Positions 7,693 through 11,244 of a stretch of 11,244 nucleotides of DNA are shown piece by piece (within the stretch, counting starts at the first letter, position 1; every line of letters starts with the position of its first letter). A model generated the notes under the pieces. That model was not told where the DNA came from. It worked only from the letters and a program-made list of their open reading frames with translations, and did no database searches. Made by a program: the position numbers and the translations under genes. Source of the DNA: Enterobacteriaceae bacterium (GTDB lineage Bacteria > Pseudomonadota > Gammaproteobacteria > Enterobacterales > Enterobacteriaceae); NCBI GenBank assembly GCA_022712475.1, contig JALAGK010000256.1, positions 1 through 11,244 on the forward strand, in the 5' to 3' direction.

Positions 7693-7715
7693 TTTTACCG
7701 TTGTGTGCGGTAAAA
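7693..7715. repeat. 8-bp dyad TTTTACCG-N7-CGGTAAAA upstream of ompC
   Basis: TTTTACCG (7693-7700) and CGGTAAAA (7708-7715) form a perfect dyad around a 7-bp centre. No T-run follows in either direction, so it does not look like a terminator. It lies just upstream of the OmpR-like boxes of ompC and about 100 bp from the micF start, where an operator would be expected. I cannot assign a protein. Confidence 0.55.
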
Positions 7716-7726
7716 GTTCCCTGATA

Positions 7727-7787
7727 TTTACATTTAGTAACAGCTATATTGCAAAGAGAAACATCTTAAAAGTTTTCGTATCATAAA
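7727..7787 (+). promoter_or_regulatory. OmpR-binding boxes C1-C2-C3 of ompC
   Basis: Three consecutive blocks of about 20 bp align with the C1, C2 and C3 OmpR sites of E. coli ompC as I recall them. C1-like is 7727-7746 (TTTACATTTAGTAACAGCTA), C2-like is 7748-7767 (ending GAAACATCTT), and C3-like is 7768-7787 (AAAAGTTTTCGTATCATAAA). C1 and C2 show the ACATT or AACATCT half-sites typical of OmpR. C2 is identical to E. coli only in its downstream half, AAACATCTT. Confidence 0.8.
7779..7784 (+). promoter_or_regulatory. ompC promoter -10 element
   Basis: TATCAT sits at the position of the E. coli ompC -10 element and is followed by the conserved GTTGGATTCT-like start region. Transcription should begin at about 7790, giving a leader of about 120 nt. 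The -35 region has no consensus hexamer, as expected for an OmpR-dependent promoter. Confidence 0.75.
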
Positions 7788-7819
7788 CGGGTTGGATTCT
7801 TGAGGAGTAGTTTTACACA

Positions 7820-7876
7820 ATGAGTTCGCCAACTGATTTAAAGGGTGAATCAGTAGCAGTGGTAAGTACTAAATAA
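7820..7876 (+). other. Possible 18-codon ORF in the ompC leader
   Basis: ATG at 7820 opens an 18-codon frame (MSSPTDLKGESVAVVSTK) ending in TAA at 7874-7876, inside the untranslated leader of ompC. A GAGGAG stretch (7802-7807) lies 12 nt upstream, farther than is optimal. My recollection of the E. coli leader contains a shorter ATG frame with PTD at the same place. It may be a by-product of the conserved hairpin. Confidence 0.25.
7832..7854 (+). promoter_or_regulatory. Leader hairpin of ompC mRNA
   Basis: ACTGATT (7832-7838) and AATCAGT (7848-7854) form a 7-bp stem around a 9-nt loop containing AAGGGT. A matching stem with a GAGGGT loop exists in the E. coli ompC leader as I recall it, so the structure appears to be conserved while surrounding bases differ. 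It may affect mRNA stability or small-RNA access. Confidence 0.55.
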
Positions 7877-7886
7877 AGTGGCATTA

Positions 7887-7899
7887 AAAGGCATATAAC
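7887..7899 (+). promoter_or_regulatory. MicC small-RNA target site in ompC mRNA
   Basis: AAAGGCATATAAC is perfectly complementary to the first 13 nt of E. coli MicC (GUUAUAUGCCUUU), which represses ompC translation by pairing just upstream of the ribosome site. Here it ends 1 nt before AGAGGG. The adjoining bases further upstream are not fully conserved. The micC gene itself is not in this window. Confidence 0.75.
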
Positions 7900-7913
7900 A
7901 AGAGGGTTATTAC

Positions 7914-9020
7914 ATGAAAGTTAAAGTTCTCTCCTTGCTGGTACCAGCATTGCTGGTTGCTGGTAGCGTACACGCGGCCGAAATCTATAATAAAGACGGC
8001 AATAAACTGGATCTGTATGGCAAAGTTGACGCGGAGCGTTATTTCTCTGACGACAACGGCTCTGACGGTGACCAGACCTACATGCGTATTGGCTTCAAGG
8101 GCGAAACGCAGGTCAGCGACCAGATGATCGGTTACGGCCAGTGGGAATACCAGATTAACGCCAACACCGATGAAGGCGATAACAATGCGTGGACGCGTGT
8201 GGCTTTCGCGGGTCTGAAAATTAACGATGCGGGTTCACTGGACTATGGCCGTAACTACGGCGTGCTGTATGACGTTGCCTCCTGGACCGACGTCCTGCCG
8301 GAATTCGGTGGCGACACGTACGGCGCAGACAACTTCATGTTCAGCCGCGGTAACGGCATGCTGACTTACCGTAACACCGACTTCTTTGGTCTGGTTGATG
8401 GCCTGAACTTTGCTGCGCAGTACCAGGGCAAAAACGGCAGTGTAAGCGGCGAAGACGAAAGTGGTGGCCGCAGCGTGCTCAAGCAGAACGGTGACGGCTA
8501 CGGTCTGTCTCTGAGCTACGACCTGGGTGAAGGCTTCAGCGTTGGCGGTGCGATGGCGTCATCCAAACGTACCTGGGACCAGAATAATACGGCTGCGCTG
8601 GGTAAAGGCGACCGTGCCGAAGCCTACACCGGCGGTCTGAAGTACGATGCCAACAACGTCTACCTGGCGGCGATGTACACTCAGTCCTACAATGGCACCC
8701 GTTTTGGTAGCAACCGCGACACCGCATATTATGGTTTTGCCGATAAAGCGCAGAACATTGAAGTGGTCGCTCAGTACCAGTTCGACTTTGGTCTGCGTCC
8801 GTCTCTGGCCTACGTGCAGTCTAAAGGCAAAGAAATCGAAGGCTGGGGTAGCCAGAATCTGAAAAAATACTTTGATTTGGGCGCAACGTTCTACTTCAAC
8901 AAAAACTTCTCTACCTTTATTGACTACCAGATAAACCTGCTTGATGACAATGAGTTCACTCGTGCGGCCGGTATCACGACTGACAACGTGGTTGCCGCGG
9001 GCGTGGTTTACCAGTTCTGA
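7914..9020 (+). CDS. ompC: Outer membrane porin OmpC
   Basis: OmpC is a trimeric 16-stranded beta-barrel that passes small hydrophilic solutes and many antibiotics, and is favoured at high osmolarity. The protein has 368 residues: a signal peptide of 21 ending SVHA, then a 347-residue mature chain starting AEIYNKDG and ending in the outer-membrane signature VVYQF. The constriction zone is intact: Lys-16, Arg-37, Arg-74 and Arg-124 face loop-3 Asp-105 and Glu-109 (mature numbering), and loop 3 has the wild-type PEFGGDTYG motif. ATG 7914 follows AGAGGG (7901-7906) at 7-nt spacing. Oddities against E. coli OmpC: AER replaces GLH at residues 19-21, the last-strand DYKINLLDD reads DYQINLLDD, and the region around [18 protein letters not shown] is about six residues longer. 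Synteny with micF and rcsD supports OmpC rather than OmpF, OmpN or PhoE. Confidence 0.94.
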   Translation: MKVKVLSLLVPALLVAGSVHAAEIYNKDGNKLDLYGKVDAERYFSDDNGSDGDQTYMRIGFKGETQVSDQMIGYGQWEYQINANTDEGDNNAWTRVAFAGLKINDAGSLDYGRNYGVLYDVASWTDVLPEFGGDTYGADNFMFSRGNGMLTYRNTDFFGLVDGLNFAAQYQGKNGSVSGEDESGGRSVLKQNGDGYGLSLSYDLGEGFSVGGAMASSKRTWDQNNTAALGKGDRAEAYTGGLKYDANNVYLAAMYTQSYNGTRFGSNRDTAYYGFADKAQNIEVVAQYQFDFGLRPSLAYVQSKGKEIEGWGSQNLKKYFDLGATFYFNKNFSTFIDYQINLLDDNEFTRAAGITTDNVVAAGVVYQF

Positions 9021-9021
9021 T

Positions 9022-9042
9022 TTACGTTAGACAATAACGTAA
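9022..9042. repeat. 7-bp inverted repeat after the ompC stop
   Basis: TTACGTT (9022-9028) and AACGTAA (9036-9042) form a perfect 7-bp stem with a 7-nt loop. It starts one base after the ompC stop and ends one base before the terminator stem. It has no T-run of its own. It could protect the 3' end of the very abundant ompC mRNA, or help stop the converging kinase transcript. Confidence 0.5.
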
Positions 9043-9043
9043 C

Positions 9044-9066
9044 AAGGGGCCTCAGGGCCCCTTTTT
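9044..9066 (+). terminator. ompC intrinsic terminator
   Basis: A perfect 8-bp stem, AAGGGGCC (9044-9051) and GGCCCCTT (9056-9063), has a TCAG loop. Five T run from 9062 to 9066, the first two shared with the stem. In the opposite direction the stem is followed by TTGTTA, so weak bidirectional termination of the converging kinase gene is possible. Confidence 0.95.
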
Positions 9067-9128
9067 CTTAAGCCAGGATACAGGCGCCCTGAGTAGCTAA
9101 CGACAGGAACGCGCATTTTATTTCTCGT

Positions 9129-10559
9129 TCAGGCGTTATGCTTTTGCACTTTTACGGGAAAAATGAGGCTAAAAATAATTTCAGCCCCAGAGGGTTGAGG
9201 GTGGCATTGCGCCTGAACGTCTCCCCCATGTAACGTCATGATGGCGCGCACAATCGACAGCCCAAGGCCACTGCCATGACTGCTGCGTGACGTCTCTGCC
9301 CGGTAGAAGCGATCAAAGAGTTTCTCCAGCTGGGCCTGAGGCACAGGTGGGCCCTGATTGATGACCTGGATAATGTGTTTATCCTGTGTGCGACTGGCGC
9401 GCAATGTTATCTGGCTGTCCTCACTGGCGTAGCGCACCGCATTGGCAACCAGGTTGCTTAAAGCACGCTGGAATAACATGACATCAACCTGTAGCTCTCC
9501 CTGGCCTTCGTAAACCAGGTGGAGATTGCGCTCTTCTGCCAGGCCCTCGAAATAATCCGTCACTCGCTGTAATTCTGTCGCCACATTCACACTTTTGTAA
9601 TGAAGCGCCGATTGCGTATGGGTTGCGCGCGCCAGAAACAAAATATTTTCTATGGTGCGGGAGATTCTCTCCAGCTCCTCCATATTGGTGGTGAGCAATG
9701 TCTCATATTCTTCAACGCTGCGGGGCTGATACAGCGCAACCTGGCATTGCCCCATCAGCGCGCCGACAGGCGTGCGAATTTCATGGGCCAGGTCGGCAGA
9801 AAACTGCGTCAGACGCTCATAGCCTTCGTTGATTCGGTCGAGCATGGCATTAAAGGAGATAATCAACCGCTGCAGTTCTTGTGGAGCATCCTGCACGCTC
9901 AGTCGCGTTGTCAGTGTATGTGGTGCAATAGCTGCCGCTTCTGTTGCCATGCGACGCAATGGTTGAAGCTCGCGTCGCATCACCCAATAGCCCAGTAAGG
10001 CTATTGTCGTGAATGCGGCGATAACAGCGGCTATCACACGCCATAAATAACGCGCCAGCATTTTCTGCTCATTGACCATGACATGCACGACGGTAATTTG
10101 CAGTATGCTGCCATCCTCCAGTTTCACGAGTGCAGAGACTCCCCGAAGTGGCACGCCTGCATCGGTTACACTGCCTTTTACCGCGCTCGGTAACTGAGGC
10201 TTATCCACGGGAGTTGGTGTGATGAGCGGGGGAGAGATTTTCGACGGGTTAACATTGATTAACGGCTCTTGTCCCTGGAGCTGGAAGATTAAGATATCCT
10301 GTTCGTTACCCAGCATGTTTTCAAATAAGCCGGTATTGGCAATCAGTCTGTCCAGGGGGAACTGTCGGCTTAACATGTTCCGGTAATATTCAATGCGCCC
10401 GGTGACCTGCAGATCGCTACGGTGGAGCATCTCCTGGCGCATCGCGTTGTAAAGGTAACCGCCAACCACACTTACCACCAGGGTGGCAACCAGTGCAAAG
10501 AGCATGGCGCTGCGCAGCGTGAGCGATGCCGCCCGCCAGCGCTGGGTCAATACGCTCAT
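9129..10559 (-). CDS. Heavy-metal-type sensor histidine kinase (CusS/HprS/PcoS family)
   Basis: This inner-membrane sensor kinase has 476 residues, typical for the family. Helices at about 17-37 and 170-192 enclose a periplasmic sensor of about 130 residues. A HAMP-like segment (about 193-245) follows, then the H-box [12 protein letters not shown] with His-259. The catalytic domain has Asn-373 ([10 protein letters not shown]), a degenerate G1 box reading NQGPPVP, the F-box LFDRFYRAE and the G2 box GSGLGLS. The degenerate G1 box and SR-rich F-box region are usual in the CusS group. The kinase core resembles HprS ([17 protein letters not shown]). The sensor is not recognisably CusS or HprS and has no cysteine: the only cysteines are 272 and 452. 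Its ATG overlaps the regulator's TGA as ATGA, with GAGG at 7-nt spacing. The ligand is unknown; copper, silver or redox sensing is inferred from the family. Confidence 0.88.
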   Translation of the reverse strand: MSVLTQRWRAASLTLRSAMLFALVATLVVSVVGGYLYNAMRQEMLHRSDLQVTGRIEYYRNMLSRQFPLDRLIANTGLFENMLGNEQDILIFQLQGQEPLINVNPSKISPPLITPTPVDKPQLPSAVKGSVTDAGVPLRGVSALVKLEDGSILQITVVHVMVNEQKMLARYLWRVIAAVIAAFTTIALLGYWVMRRELQPLRRMATEAAAIAPHTLTTRLSVQDAPQELQRLIISFNAMLDRINEGYERLTQFSADLAHEIRTPVGALMGQCQVALYQPRSVEEYETLLTTNMEELERISRTIENILFLARATHTQSALHYKSVNVATELQRVTDYFEGLAEERNLHLVYEGQGELQVDVMLFQRALSNLVANAVRYASEDSQITLRASRTQDKHIIQVINQGPPVPQAQLEKLFDRFYRAETSRSSHGSGLGLSIVRAIMTLHGGDVQAQCHPQPSGAEIIFSLIFPVKVQKHNA

Positions 10560-11227
10560 GGGCGAACCTCACAGACGTAGCCGCTACCGCGCACTGTGTG
10601 AATCAGTTTGATATCAAACGGCCGGTCAATTTTGGCCCGTAGCCTTTTTATGGCGACATCCACGACGTTAGTATCACTGTCAAAGTTCATATCCCACACT
10701 TGAGAGGCGATCAGGGTTCGTGACAGAACCTCACCTTCGCGACGCACCAGCAGATGCAGCAGCATAAATTCCTTATTCGTTAATACAATGGTGCTGCCCT
10801 GGCGTACCACTTTACGGCGCAGCACATCGACGTGGAGATCGGCAAGCGTGTAGCAGTCGGGTTCGCGCACCGTTCCCCGGCGCAATAGCGTTCGAAGCCG
10901 CAAGACCAGTTCAGTAAATGAGAACGGTTTGACAAGGTAATCCTCAGCCCCCAGTTCAAGCCCATGGATCCTGTCCTGGACATCATCACGTGCCGTTAAA
11001 AACAGCACCGGTACATCGCTTTTCTTACGCAATACTTCCATGATTTGCCAGCCATCCAGCCCGGGTAGCATGACATCAAGTACAATGGCGTCATACTGGT
11101 ACTCCAGCGCCTGAAACAGGCCGTCTGTACCATTACGCACCCACTCAACATTGTATCCGGCTTCGCTCAGGCCCTTTTTCAGGTAATTGCCGGTCCCGCT
11201 ATCGTCTTCCACTATTAATATGCGCAT
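10556..11227 (-). CDS. OmpR/PhoB-type response regulator (CusR/HprR/PcoR subfamily)
   Basis: This is the regulator partner of the downstream kinase. A receiver (residues 1-115) has Asp-8/9, phosphoacceptor Asp-51 in IVLDVMLPG, Thr-78 and Lys-100. A winged-helix DNA-binding domain (about 125-222) carries the motif [27 protein letters not shown], typical of the CusR, HprR and PcoR group; the start is chosen as the ATG at 11227-11225 (223 residues). It has GAGG (11239-11236) at 8-nt spacing, whereas two in-frame GTG codons upstream would overlap that ribosome site. The pair form an operon through the 4-bp overlap with the kinase. The promoter, where a palindromic operator would be expected, lies beyond the right edge. 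Target genes cannot be seen; no metal transporter or binding protein occurs in the window. Confidence 0.88.
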   Translation of the reverse strand: MRILIVEDDSGTGNYLKKGLSEAGYNVEWVRNGTDGLFQALEYQYDAIVLDVMLPGLDGWQIMEVLRKKSDVPVLFLTARDDVQDRIHGLELGAEDYLVKPFSFTELVLRLRTLLRRGTVREPDCYTLADLHVDVLRRKVVRQGSTIVLTNKEFMLLHLLVRREGEVLSRTLIASQVWDMNFDSDTNVVDVAIKRLRAKIDRPFDIKLIHTVRGSGYVCEVRP

Positions 11228-11244
11228 TCTCACCACCTCATCAC

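Noticed and set aside
7673..7701. A perfect TTGACA (7673-7678) as the -35 of an additional plus-strand promoter upstream of ompC.
   Set aside because: At 16-18 bp spacing I find only TACCG-like sequences with at most three of six -10 matches.

Overview
The window is chromosomal DNA from a member of the Enterobacterales, family Enterobacteriaceae. RcsB is nearly identical to the Escherichia coli protein as I recall it. The gene order atoS / rcsC / rcsB-rcsD / micF / ompC is also the E. coli one, read here in reverse. RcsD, AtoS and OmpC differ enough, especially in variable segments, that the organism is unlikely to be E. coli itself. I cannot name the genus.

Layout from left to right: (1) The 5' part of a leftward atoS-like sensor kinase gene, cut by the window edge at base 1. 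(2) A 167-bp divergent spacer. (3) Rightward rcsC, with a TTG start. (4) A 108-bp convergent spacer with the rcsB terminator. (5) Leftward rcsD-rcsB, an operon with a 15-bp gap. (6) About 350 bp of non-coding rcsD leader and promoter DNA. (7) The antisense sRNA gene micF, leftward. (8) The micF/ompC divergent control region, with a mar/sox/rob box for micF and three OmpR-like boxes for ompC. (9) Rightward ompC with its terminator. (10) A leftward two-component pair of the CusSR/HprSR/PcoRS (heavy-metal) type. The regulator comes first and overlaps the kinase start by ATGA; the kinase ends convergently with ompC.

How the genes work together: RcsC, RcsD and RcsB form the envelope-stress phosphorelay (RcsC His-480 to Asp-876, RcsD His-850, RcsB Asp-56). 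MicF is the antisense RNA that represses ompF. OmpC is the alternative general porin, under EnvZ/OmpR and the sRNA MicC. AtoS is the sensor of the acetoacetate/short-chain fatty acid system. The metal-type pair is the part that does not belong to the E. coli K-12 arrangement, where apbE follows ompC.

Most of the window is well-known core genome. The items most worth a second look are the metal-type two-component system beside ompC, a possible 30-codon leader ORF that overlaps the rcsD start by ATGA, the 18-codon ORF in the ompC leader, and two dyad symmetries in the micF/ompC control region. I saw no mobile element, CRISPR array, tRNA or rRNA.
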